Origin: an uncultured Prevotella sp.
Lineage (GTDB): Bacteria > Bacteroidota > Bacteroidia > Bacteroidales > Bacteroidaceae
Assembly (NCBI GenBank): GCA_947303825.1
Contig: CAMYZK010000066.1
Coordinates: forward strand, 1 to 9,796
DNA: 9,796 nt
Reading direction: 5' to 3'
The notes beneath the pieces were generated by a model. It was not told where the DNA came from. It made no database searches and saw only the letters and a list, made by a program, of their open reading frames with translations. A program made the position numbers and the translations under genes. How positions within the stretch are numbered: the stretch's first letter is position 1; every line of letters starts with the position of its first letter. Below, piece after piece: positions 1 through 5,386 of this stretch.

Positions 1-94
1 CCAGTAGCACCATCGGTAGCGCTATTAACGCCTTGGTGCTACCGCTAACTTCTTGATTGTCAGTGCCCAGTAGCACCAGTAGCACGAGTAGTGC
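1..94. repeat. 9-bp repeat patch (CCAGTAGCA type)
   Basis: Two perfect 9-bp units CCAGTAGCA lie at 67-75 and 76-84, followed by a degenerate unit at 85-93. Another CCAGTAGCA starts at base 1, and an inverted copy (TGGTGCTAC) is at 34-42, so 4-12 and 34-42 could form a 9-bp stem; CGGTAGC (14-20) and GCTACCG (38-44) are a competing pairing. The patch probably continues beyond the left edge. On the minus strand it is open in one frame with a repeating Val-Leu-Leu pattern, but there is no convincing start codon, so I treat it as intergenic repeat DNA. Confidence 0.6.
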
Positions 95-363
95 AACAGG
101 CGTCTTATAACATATACACCTGTATGGTGAATGTTAATTGCAGAAAAAACTTGTTAATTCCGCGCCGCTGCCTTAGCCGATAGCCTTTGTTTGTCTAACT
201 TTGCGTGGTCAAGTCCATTCACGTTGCTGAATGTCTATATATACAACGCTGCGGTGCTGCCGGCATCACCTGGCGTTGCCCCAAACCACATAGCTGGCAA
301 ATACTACAGCAGGTCATGCAGCATGACCCGCTGTAAGTGTTGGTTCTGAAAATGCAGGCAGGC
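95..363. other. Gene-free spacer beyond purE
   Basis: I see no credible coding region between the left repeat patch and the purE stop codon. The stretch holds an isolated TAACTTTG at 196-203 that fits the Bacteroidales -7 box but has no matching -33 element and no gene downstream on that strand. It also has a small interrupted palindrome at 253-270 (GGTG...CACC) and the strong hairpin at 305-335, annotated separately. No tRNA-like cloverleaf was recognised. Confidence 0.6.
305..335 (-). terminator. Hairpin just downstream of purE
   Basis: TACAGC (305-310) pairs with GCTGTA (330-335), and GGTCATG (312-318) pairs with CATGACC (322-328). There is one A/C mismatch and a 3-nt loop. The hairpin lies about 28 bp after the purE stop in the direction of transcription, as expected for a terminator. 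However, the minus strand after the stem has only a short T stretch (GTATTTG), so it may instead be a 3' mRNA-stabilising structure. Confidence 0.5.
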
Positions 364-870
364 CTAGTTGGTCTTGTACTTGAAGGTCACCTCGCTGAGT
401 TCCTTGTTGGCTTTCTCTATCTTGGCTTTCAGACCGGCTTTGTGTTCGGCCAGCCTCTGAGCCAGGGCCATGTCGGAGAGAGCAATTATCTGGCAGGCCA
501 GGATGGCCGCATTCTGTGCACCGTTCACTCCTACCGTGGCCACGGGGATGCCTGGGGGCATCTGCACTATAGAGAGTAGGGCGTCTAGGCCGTCGAGCAT
601 TCCCTTGATGGGTACGCCGATGACGGGCAGCGTGGTCTGAGCAGCAATCACTCCCGGCAAGGCTGCTGCCATGCCTGCTGCTGCAATGATAACTTTTATG
701 CCTCTTCCGGCAGCCTGGCTGGCAAACTGCTCCACGGCCTGTGGGGTGCGGTGGGCGGAGAGGGCATTGACTTCGAAGGGGACTTGCAGCTCGTCAAGCT
801 GACGGCATGCTTTCTCCATGACGGGCAGGTCGCTGGTGCTGCCCATGATGATGCTTACTTGGGGAATCAT
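364..870 (-). CDS. purE: N5-carboxyaminoimidazole ribonucleotide mutase PurE
   Basis: This is the class I PurE of de novo purine synthesis, a cytosolic enzyme that converts N5-CAIR (made by PurK) to CAIR. The 168-residue product has the full signature: MGSTSD near residues 9-14 (Ser11 and Asp14 correspond to the active-site Ser/Asp), SAHRTP at 38-43 with the catalytic His40, the [12 protein letters not shown] segment in the middle, and PVIGVPIKG followed by [11 protein letters not shown]. The length is normal for the family. The ATG at 868-870 is chosen because the conserved protein begins there. The same frame is open further upstream, but that extension only translates repeat DNA. An A8 run precedes the ATG and there is no Shine-Dalgarno sequence. 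Immediately upstream are GAGTTAA-type heptamers (878-912). No own promoter was seen, so it probably shares a transcript with the PAP2-like gene and rpoN. Confidence 0.96.
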   Translation of the reverse strand: MIPQVSIIMGSTSDLPVMEKACRQLDELQVPFEVNALSAHRTPQAVEQFASQAAGRGIKVIIAAAGMAAALPGVIAAQTTLPVIGVPIKGMLDGLDALLSIVQMPPGIPVATVGVNGAQNAAILACQIIALSDMALAQRLAEHKAGLKAKIEKANKELSEVTFKYKTN

Positions 871-877
871 TTTTTTT

Positions 878-912
878 GAGTTAAGAGTTAAGGGTTGAGA
901 GTTAAGAGTTCT
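878..912. repeat. Five tandem heptamers upstream of purE
   Basis: Consecutive 7-bp units read GAGTTAA (878-884), GAGTTAA (885-891), GGGTTGA (892-898), GAGTTAA (899-905) and GAGTTCT (906-912). On the coding (minus) strand these are TTAACTC units ending 7 bp before the purE start codon. The last unit is also the edge of the composite hairpin repeat at 906-952. Confidence 0.85.
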
Positions 913-952
913 TGGACGAGCCAAGCGGCGAAGCCGAGCGGAGAGACTTTTC
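906..952 (-). repeat. Composite hairpin repeat, copy A
   Basis: On the + strand the copy runs GAGTT, stem CTTGG (911-915)/CCAAG (921-925), stem CGGC (926-929)/GCCG (933-936), then AGCGGAGAGACTTTT. Its first stem differs in sequence from the other copies (CTTGG/CCAAG instead of CTTCGC/GCGAAG) yet stays paired, which suggests selection on structure. It lies in the PAP2-purE spacer, oriented with GAACTC toward purE. Confidence 0.8.
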
Positions 953-956
953 TTCA

Positions 957-1004
957 GTAGCCCCGAAGGGGCGTTCAGACCACAGGCAGGGGTGAAGCCC
1001 CTGA
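957..1004. repeat. REP-like double hairpin element
   Basis: Two GC-rich hairpins sit side by side: GCCCC (960-964), loop GAA, GGGGC (968-972), and CAGGGG (987-992), loop TGAAG, CCCCTG (998-1003), with about 14 nt between them. The arrangement resembles the dispersed repetitive extragenic palindromes often mobilised by Y1/TnpA-REP (RAYT) transposases. No such transposase is in the window. It sits between composite copies A and B, which suggests insertion into an older repeat spacer. Confidence 0.6.
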
Positions 1005-1007
1005 TGA

Positions 1008-1054
1008 GAGTTCTTCGCAGAGCGAAGCGGCATAGCCGAGCGGAGAGACTTTTT
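1008..1054 (-). repeat. Composite hairpin repeat, copy B
   Basis: GAGTT (1008-1012) is followed by stem CTTCGC (1013-1018)/GCGAAG (1022-1027) with loop AGA, stem CGGC (1028-1031)/GCCG (1035-1038) with loop ATA, then AGCGGAGAGACTTTTT. The T-rich end overlaps the PAP2-like stop codon (1053-1055). It has the same orientation as copy A. Confidence 0.8.
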
Positions 1055-1676
1055 ATATATAGTAGATGCTGAGGAAGGCGGTGACGATGCCAACGAAATA
1101 GCCGGTGACAACCTGCCCCAGGGAGTGCTGGCGCAGTATCATGCGGGCAGTGCCCATCAGTCCGGCAAGAAAGATGGAGAGGGTGAGCCACCAGATGGGA
1201 TTGAAGTTGTTGAGGTACAGGCCGAAGGCCATGAGCGCCCCCGACACGCCTCCTATTGCTGCGGTGTGTATAGACACCTTCCACCAGAAGTTGATGATGA
1301 TAGTCACCACCTGTATGAGCAGGGCTGCGATAACCACCACGATGATATCGTGGAACACGTTGTTGTTGTATAGCAGCCATACGCACAGCGTGTAACAGGC
1401 TATTGAGATGGCGTAAGGTACTACCAGATGCCGCTTCTGCCCCAGCTCTTGCAGAGTCCACTTCCTGAATATGCGGTATATGAAGATGAGCATGGTGGGA
1501 ATGAGTACCGTAAGCAGATAGACCACGCCGAGAAGAATGAGCTTGTACTCTATGGGAAAGTCTATCATAAAGGTAAAGGTGAGCACAAGCGCGATGCCCA
1601 CCAGCGGCAGGTAGAAGGGATTGAAGATGAGGCTTATTATTCTTGCCCCCAGTATTAGGCTCTTTTGACGGGTCAT
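1053..1676 (-). CDS. PAP2-type integral membrane phosphatase-like protein
   Basis: The 207-residue product is strongly hydrophobic with about six membrane segments (roughly residues 11-35, 44-66, 84-103, 108-130, 138-156, 162-205), as expected of PAP2 lipid phosphatases that dephosphorylate lipid pyrophosphates or phosphatidate at the inner membrane. C-terminal traces of the family motifs are visible. SIHT at 135-138 takes the place of PSGH, and [16 protein letters not shown] at 177-192 takes the place of the SR(x5)H(x3)D motif, keeping Arg178 and His184 but with Gln188 where Asp is usual. Activity and substrate are therefore uncertain. The ATG at 1674-1676 is chosen because the 53 residues upstream in frame are translated repeat DNA. 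It lies between rpoN and purE on the same strand, separated from each by repeat-filled spacers (230 and 182 bp), and is probably co-transcribed with them. Confidence 0.8.
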   Translation of the reverse strand: MTRQKSLILGARIISLIFNPFYLPLVGIALVLTFTFMIDFPIEYKLILLGVVYLLTVLIPTMLIFIYRIFRKWTLQELGQKRHLVVPYAISIACYTLCVWLLYNNNVFHDIIVVVIAALLIQVVTIIINFWWKVSIHTAAIGGVSGALMAFGLYLNNFNPIWWLTLSIFLAGLMGTARMILRQHSLGQVVTGYFVGIVTAFLSIYYI

Positions 1677-1682
1677 GTATTT

Positions 1683-1744
1683 GAGTTGAGAGTTAAGAGT
1701 TCTTCGCAAGCGAAGCGGCAGAGCCGAGCGGAGAGACTTTTGTT
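1683..1744 (-). repeat. Composite hairpin repeat, copy C, with heptamers
   Basis: Heptamers GAGTTGA (1683-1689), GAGTTAA (1690-1696) and GAGTTCT (1697-1703) lead into stem CTTCGC (1702-1707)/GCGAAG (1710-1715), stem CGGC (1716-1719)/GCCG (1723-1726), and AGCGGAGAGACTTTTG. The coding-strand GAACTC end points at the PAP2-like start codon 7 bp away. Confidence 0.85.
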
Positions 1745-1746
1745 GA

Positions 1747-1803
1747 GGAGTTAAAGGAGTTAAAGACAATACCCTGCTAGCAGAGGCCGAGCGAAAGACT
1801 TTT
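1747..1803 (-). repeat. Composite repeat, diverged copy D
   Basis: A 9-bp direct repeat GGAGTTAAA (1747-1755 and 1756-1764) replaces the heptamers. The first hairpin is replaced by the palindrome CTGCTAGCAG (1774-1783), while the flank GGCCGAGCGAAAGACTTTT remains recognisable. A different sequence again forms a hairpin in the same place, so the hairpin position is retained although the bases differ. Confidence 0.65.
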
Positions 1804-1807
1804 GTTG

Positions 1808-1870
1808 AGAGATGAGAGTTTAGAGTTCTTCGCAAGCGAAGCGGCAGAGCCGAGCGGAGAGATTTTTGTT
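1808..1870 (-). repeat. Composite hairpin repeat, copy E
   Basis: GAGAGATGAGAGTTTAGAGTT leads into stem CTTCGC (1828-1833)/GCGAAG (1836-1841) and stem CGGC (1842-1845)/GCCG (1849-1852), then AGCGGAGAGATTTTT. Its two-stem core is identical to that of copy C. Copies C, D and E lie about 60-65 bp apart in tandem and fill most of the rpoN-PAP2 spacer. Confidence 0.85.
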
Positions 1871-1884
1871 GAGAGATTTTTGTT
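1857..1884. repeat. Perfect 14-bp tandem duplication
   Basis: GAGAGATTTTTGTT occurs at 1857-1870 and again, without change, at 1871-1884, followed by GAGAGTTAAG. Fourteen is twice the heptamer period seen elsewhere. It lies just beyond the rpoN stop codon on the minus strand and looks like a recent slippage or duplication product. Confidence 0.85.
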
Positions 1885-1906
1885 GAGAGTTAAGAATAAA
1901 ACCTTT

Positions 1907-3412
1907 TCATTTTAATTGACGTCGCAGTCGGGCAACGGGCAGTCCCATCTGCTCTCGGTACTTTGCCACCGTGCGCCGTGCTATGGGGTATCCTTTCTGT
2001 GCCAACAGCGCGCTCAGCACGTCGTCGCTCAGTGGCTTGCGTTTGTCTTCCTGGTCTATTATTTCTTTCAGCGCGGCCTTTATCTTGCGCGTTGACAGTT
2101 CCTCGCCGTTTTGGGTTACATAGCCGTCACTGAAGAAGAACTTCAGCGGGAAGGTGCCCCATCGGGTCTGTACGTATTTAGAGTTTGACACCCTTGAGAT
2201 GGTGCTTATGTCCTGCCCCGTCAGCTCGGCCACGTCTTTGAGTATCATGGGGCGCAACAGTTCCTCGTCGCCCTCCTCGAAGAATGGCCTCTGCAGCTGT
2301 ATGATGGCCTTCATGGTTTTGGTAAGGGTCTGTCGGCGTATCTTCACCGCTTCTATGAATCCCTGTGCTGCGTCAACCTTCTGCTTTGTATATAGCAGGG
2401 CCTCTTTCTGCTGGCGCGTCATGTTTTCCCTGTTATTCTGGAACTCTTTTAGGAGGTCGGCAAACGACTGTGATATTTCCAGCTGTGGCATGTCGCCCGA
2501 GTTAAGCTGGAAGGTAATGGTGCCGTCGTCTTGAGTATCTACTATGAAGTCGGGCGTTATCTGCTGCATGGTGTGGCCAAGGGTCTCTCCCATTGCAGTT
2601 CCGGGCTTTGGGTTGAGATGTCTGAGCTCTGCGAGCAGTTCCTCGGCCTGTATGTCACTGAGAGCCATCTGCTGCTGTATGCGGTTCCAGTGTTTCTTGG
2701 TGAAGTCGTCGAAATGCTCGGTGAGCACCTTCATCATCTGTTCTCTCATGGGCGAGGCCTTGCGTCGCTCCACTTGCAGCATAAGGCATTCCTGCAGCGA
2801 GCGGGCTCCTATGCCTGGCGGGTCTAGCTGTTGCAATCGTCCGAGAAGGCTGAGTGCCTGCTCCTCGGTGATGTCAATATCGTGGTAGATGGCCAGCTGT
2901 TCGCAGATATCGCCCAAGGATGTTCTAAGGAGACCATCATCGTCGAGCGACTGCAACATATATTCTATGACATATCTGTCGCGTTCTGACAGTTCCATCT
3001 CTCCAACCTGCTCCATAAGCATGTCGTAGAACGAGCGTTCCTCTCCAATGACAGTGTTTTCCTGTTCATCGCCCCACTGATGCCCTCCCTGATAAACGGG
3101 CAGATCCTCGTCGTCGCGCCCTATGTTCTGTAGGGCCTGGTCGAGGGCATCACTACGTTCCTCGCGCTCACGCTGTGCATCGTAGTCTTCATGCGAAGGG
3201 CTGTCATCGCCTACGCTGTCGGTCCATTCACCAGCCTCGTCGTCGCCCATGGCCTTCTCCAGGGCGGGATTGTCGTGCAGCTCCGTCTCCATGCGCTCCG
3301 TCATCTGCTGCAGTGGCAACTCTACCAGCTGTGCCAGCAGCAGTTGCTGAGCCGAAATGGATTGTAGCTGACGCTGCTCCTGCTTCTGTTCTTGTATCTG
3401 TGACTGAGCCAT
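1907..3412 (-). CDS. rpoN: RNA polymerase sigma-54 factor RpoN
   Basis: This is the alternative sigma factor that directs RNA polymerase to -24/-12 promoters and needs an AAA+ activator. The 501-residue product has all expected regions. The Gln/Leu-rich activator-interacting region I spans residues 1-53 (LQSISAQQLLLAQLVELPLQ in the middle), and an acidic linker covers about 54-125. The core-binding domain, about 126-330, includes LDPPGIGAR at 196-204. The DNA-binding HTH region around 388-427 contains DVAELTGQDISTISRVSNSK, and the RpoN box ARRTVAKYRE is at 478-487. The length is normal for the family. The ATG at 3410-3412 starts just before region I. The upstream gene ends 6 bp away on the same strand, so the two are probably translationally coupled. 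No clear -24/-12 site was noticed in the window, and no activator gene is present. Confidence 0.97.
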   Translation of the reverse strand: MAQSQIQEQKQEQRQLQSISAQQLLLAQLVELPLQQMTERMETELHDNPALEKAMGDDEAGEWTDSVGDDSPSHEDYDAQREREERSDALDQALQNIGRDDEDLPVYQGGHQWGDEQENTVIGEERSFYDMLMEQVGEMELSERDRYVIEYMLQSLDDDGLLRTSLGDICEQLAIYHDIDITEEQALSLLGRLQQLDPPGIGARSLQECLMLQVERRKASPMREQMMKVLTEHFDDFTKKHWNRIQQQMALSDIQAEELLAELRHLNPKPGTAMGETLGHTMQQITPDFIVDTQDDGTITFQLNSGDMPQLEISQSFADLLKEFQNNRENMTRQQKEALLYTKQKVDAAQGFIEAVKIRRQTLTKTMKAIIQLQRPFFEEGDEELLRPMILKDVAELTGQDISTISRVSNSKYVQTRWGTFPLKFFFSDGYVTQNGEELSTRKIKAALKEIIDQEDKRKPLSDDVLSALLAQKGYPIARRTVAKYREQMGLPVARLRRQLK

Positions 3413-3418
3413 CGGCGT

Positions 3419-4066
3419 TTAACTCCTGAAATAGTCCTTTAGTTCGTCGGCAAACTTGTTGAGCTGAGGTGGTTCCAGTTCCGACATGCGACGCCACACC
3501 TGCTGGCATGGCAAGAGCAACGGCGAGAAAGTAATCTCGTTGCGTTCCAGATAGGGGTCGCATATCTGGAACATATTGAGCACCTCAACCACGCTGGAGG
3601 CCTTGAGCCCCATTAGCTTAGCCAGTTCAGCCACCTCGGGAGTCTTATCCACCATAGTAGAGGGGGTAAGCTGGAAATAAAGGTCAAGAATGAGAATAAG
3701 AATGACCGGTGTGAAGCGGTTGTCTTCGGCCAACGGGCGGAAGTCGCGCTCAAAGGTCTCTTCAACCTGCACACCGTCGTAGAACTCGTCGGCAAATCCA
3801 AAGCCCTTCATGCTGCGTAGTAGTGCCACCATCCTCGCCAGGCGTGCCGGACTCTTGGAATAAGTATTCCAGATGCGCTCTATCCTGGGAGTGCTTAGCT
3901 GCGCTATCTGCTTCATGCGCGACTGAAGATAATGGGGAGTGAAGTGAAGCTCTAAGCTGAGTTCCACCATGACTCGGCTGTATAGAGGTTTCATGCCAAC
4001 AGGCTTCTTAAGATACACCTCCAGCAGCATAAGCCAGTATTCATCGCGCCAAATAGTCTTTGACAT
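3419..4066 (-). CDS. Unrecognised helical protein encoded directly before rpoN
   Basis: I do not recognise a family for this 215-residue protein. It has no signal peptide and is predominantly amphipathic helix by eye. Basic/aromatic segments lie near the N-terminus (WLMLLEVYLKKPVG at 11-24). A very hydrophobic but short stretch VILILILDLYF (121-131) is probably a buried helix rather than a membrane span. Around 143-168 the pattern PEVAELAKLMGLKASSVVEVL reads like a helix-turn-helix (selection on spacing and hydrophobics, not proven). Its stop codon is 6 bp before the rpoN ATG, so it is very likely made with sigma-54 and may affect it. The ATG at 4064-4066 follows a TAnnTTTG -7 box by about 22 bp. 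The coding sequence is intact and has codon use like rpoN, which argues that it is a real gene. Confidence 0.85.
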   Translation of the reverse strand: MSKTIWRDEYWLMLLEVYLKKPVGMKPLYSRVMVELSLELHFTPHYLQSRMKQIAQLSTPRIERIWNTYSKSPARLARMVALLRSMKGFGFADEFYDGVQVEETFERDFRPLAEDNRFTPVILILILDLYFQLTPSTMVDKTPEVAELAKLMGLKASSVVEVLNMFQICDPYLERNEITFSPLLLPCQQVWRRMSELEPPQLNKFADELKDYFRS

Positions 4067-4088
4067 TCAGGAAATACTTTATTTGTTG

Positions 4089-4096
4089 CAAAATTA
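4089..4096 (-). promoter_or_regulatory. Putative -7 box for the rpoN transcription unit
   Basis: On the minus strand this reads TAATTTTG, a full match to the Bacteroidetes TAnnTTTG -7 element, 22 bp upstream of the start codon at 4066. I see no good TTG -33 element at the usual spacing, so support is moderate. Confidence 0.45.
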
Positions 4097-4168
4097 CAGA
4101 AAAGTTAGCACTTAAGAGTCAGTTTTTATAAGATATGTTACCCAATTTAACTTTTTTTGTAGAAAAAA

Positions 4169-4196
4169 CTCCTAACACCTAACTCCTAACTCCTAA
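4169..4196. repeat. Four CTCCTAA heptamers upstream of dusB
   Basis: Units are CTCCTAA (4169-4175), CACCTAA (4176-4182), CTCCTAA (4183-4189) and CTCCTAA (4190-4196), ending 8 bp before the dusB -7 box. They therefore occupy the space where a -33 element would lie. This is the same 7-bp periodicity as the TTAACTC units elsewhere, with the C-rich strand again on the sense side of the downstream gene. Confidence 0.85.
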
Positions 4197-4204
4197 CTTT
4201 TCAC

Positions 4205-4212
4205 TACTTTTG
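4205..4212 (+). promoter_or_regulatory. Putative dusB -7 promoter box
   Basis: TACTTTTG is a full match to TAnnTTTG. It is followed by CGCAAAAAAG and the GTG start at 4223, only 10 bp after the box. Transcription would then start only a few bases before, or at, the start codon. The region expected to hold the -33 element is occupied by CTCCTAA heptamers. Confidence 0.6.
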
Positions 4213-4222
4213 CGCAAAAAAG

Positions 4223-5239
4223 GTGAAGATAGGCTCTATAGACTTTGGTAGGTACCCCGTGTTTCTGGCACCGATGGAAGATGTAACCGACATCGGCTTC
4301 CGTCTGTTGTGCAAGCGTTTCGGGGCTGCAATGGTATACACCGAGTTCGTTTCGGCAGAGGCTCTGGTGCGCGATGTGAAAAGCACTGTTCAGAAACTCG
4401 TCATCAGCGACGAGGAGCGTCCTGTGGGGATACAGATCTACGGGCGCGACATCGACGCCATGGTAGAGGCTGCACGCATTGTGGAGCAAGCCGGCCCCGA
4501 CGTGATAGACCTTAACTTCGGATGCCCCGTGAAGAAGGTTGCCGGCAAGGGTGCCGGAGCCGGAATGCTGCAGGACATCCCGAAGATGCTCGACATCACC
4601 CGCCAGGTGGTAAACGCAGTGAAGCTGCCTGTTACGGTAAAGACCCGGCTGGGGTGGAACAGCGAACAGCTGGTCATCACCACACTAGCCGAGCAGCTGC
4701 AGGACTGCGGCATAAAGGCACTCACCATACACGGGCGCACGCGCTCACAGATGTACACCGGCGAAGCCGACTGGACACTCATTGGCGAGGTGAAAAGCAA
4801 CCCCAGAATAACCATACCCATCATAGGCAACGGCGACATCACATCGGCTGAGGGAGCAAAGCAAGCCTTCGACAAGTATGGAGTAGATGCCATCATGGTG
4901 GGAAGGGCTACCTTTGGACGCCCCTGGATTTTCAAGGAGATAAACGATCACCTCAACTCAGAAGCTCAGCACCTCAACAATTCAGAAACCCATAACCTTC
5001 TAACCTTCGACGAGAAGCTCGACATCCTGGAGGAACTGCTGCGAATAAACGTTGAGCGAATAGACGAGCAGAGAGGCATCATACACACACGTCGACATCT
5101 GGCTGCCACACCCATCTTCAAGGCAATACCTAACTTCAGACCAACTCGCATAGCTATGCTCAGGGCAAACCATTTGGATGAGTTGATGGGTATTCTCGAA
5201 CAGACAAGAGTGGAGTTAGGAAGGAAGAGTGATGGATGA
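4223..5239 (+). CDS. dusB: tRNA-dihydrouridine synthase, DusB type
   Basis: This flavoenzyme reduces specific uridines in the tRNA D-loop to dihydrouridine in the cytosol. The 338-residue protein shows the TIM-barrel signature LAPMEDVTDIGFR near 15-27, then DLNFGCPVKKVAGKGAGAGM with the catalytic Cys101. Further on are TVKTRLGW (Lys140), IHGRTRSQMYTGEADW (His170), IGNGDI at 201-206 and the FMN phosphate site MVGRATFGRPW around 225-235. The helical C-terminal domain carries the RRHLAATPIFK motif. GTG is taken as start because no ATG or TTG lies between the preceding in-frame stop (4187-4189) and the conserved core, and the family usually begins near here. Residues about 245-260 are an expanded loop encoded by AACTC/CTCAAC-rich DNA (see repeat entry). 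The last residues (VELGRKSDG) are also encoded by GAGTTAGGA-type repeat-like DNA. It is transcribed divergently from the rpoN unit. Confidence 0.94.
   Translation: MKIGSIDFGRYPVFLAPMEDVTDIGFRLLCKRFGAAMVYTEFVSAEALVRDVKSTVQKLVISDEERPVGIQIYGRDIDAMVEAARIVEQAGPDVIDLNFGCPVKKVAGKGAGAGMLQDIPKMLDITRQVVNAVKLPVTVKTRLGWNSEQLVITTLAEQLQDCGIKALTIHGRTRSQMYTGEADWTLIGEVKSNPRITIPIIGNGDITSAEGAKQAFDKYGVDAIMVGRATFGRPWIFKEINDHLNSEAQHLNNSETHNLLTFDEKLDILEELLRINVERIDEQRGIIHTRRHLAATPIFKAIPNFRPTRIAMLRANHLDELMGILEQTRVELGRKSDG
4952..5002 (+). repeat. Repeat-like in-frame insert within dusB
   Basis: The DNA is built of CTCAACTCAG, CTCAGCAC, CTCAACAATTCAG and CATAACCTTCTAACC blocks, closely resembling the intergenic AACTC/CCTAACT heptamer DNA. 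It encodes the low-complexity His/Asn/Ser-rich loop NSEAQHLNNSETHNLL, between the barrel end (PWIFKEINDHL) and the C-terminal helical domain (TFDEKLDILEE). From memory of the family, this linker is usually around 7 residues shorter. Confidence 0.5.
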
Positions 5240-5260
5240 AGAGTAAGGAGTGAAAAGTTA
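5216..5260. repeat. G-rich heptamer-like DNA at the dusB 3' end
   Basis: GAGTTAGGAAGGAAGAGTGA continues through GAAGAGTAAGGAGTGAAAAGTTAG, overlapping the last codons and the stop of dusB. The units are degenerate GAGTnAA heptamers. The G-rich strand is on the sense side here, opposite to the C-rich units found before start codons. Confidence 0.5.
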
Positions 5261-5307
5261 GCCATTCTCCACCACTTTTGCCGCAAAGATGCATTTGTCC
5301 TCCTTTC

Positions 5308-5341
5308 AGACGCAATATTACACCACGATATTGCGTCTTTC
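5308..5341 (+). terminator. Rho-independent terminator after dusB
   Basis: AGACGCAATAT (5308-5318) pairs perfectly with ATATTGCGTCT (5328-5338), an 11-bp stem with a 9-nt loop, followed by TTTCTTC on the + strand. It lies about 70 bp after the dusB stop. It also occupies the region just upstream of the next -7 box, so the inverted repeat could double as an operator for the esterase promoter. Confidence 0.7.
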
Positions 5342-5345
5342 TTCA

Positions 5346-5353
5346 TAACTTTG
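5346..5353 (+). promoter_or_regulatory. Putative -7 box for the polysaccharide-degradation cluster
   Basis: TAACTTTG matches TAnnTTTG exactly and lies 33 bp upstream of the esterase ATG at 5387, leaving an A-rich leader of normal length for the group. The -33 position falls within the loop/right arm of the terminator-like inverted repeat and has no clean TTG at standard spacing. Confidence 0.6.
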
Positions 5354-5386
5354 CCAACACATTTCAAAAAACAAACTAACAACGAT

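Noticed and set aside
196..203. TAACTTTG as a promoter
   Set aside because: It has no -33 partner and no plus-strand gene follows; purE runs the opposite way.
871..1461. N-terminal extension of the purE frame to a 365-residue protein
   Set aside because: The extra residues translate repeat DNA and the antisense of the PAP2-like gene. Conserved PurE begins at the ATG at 868-870.
1677..1835. 53-residue N-terminal extension of the PAP2-like protein
   Set aside because: It translates composite copies C and D with KSLRSA-type low-complexity residues. The membrane protein starts cleanly at the ATG at 1674-1676.
1683..1884. CRISPR array
   Set aside because: Units are short, directly abutting, internally palindromic and of variable length, with no unique spacers and no cas genes.
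5273..5280. CACTTTTG as an additional promoter box after dusB
   Set aside because: The first base departs from TAnnTTTG, and a terminator follows directly before any gene.
5351..5386. TTG start 12 codons before the SGNH esterase ATG
   Set aside because: The TTG lies inside the TAACTTTG promoter box, and a normal signal peptide begins at the ATG at 5387.
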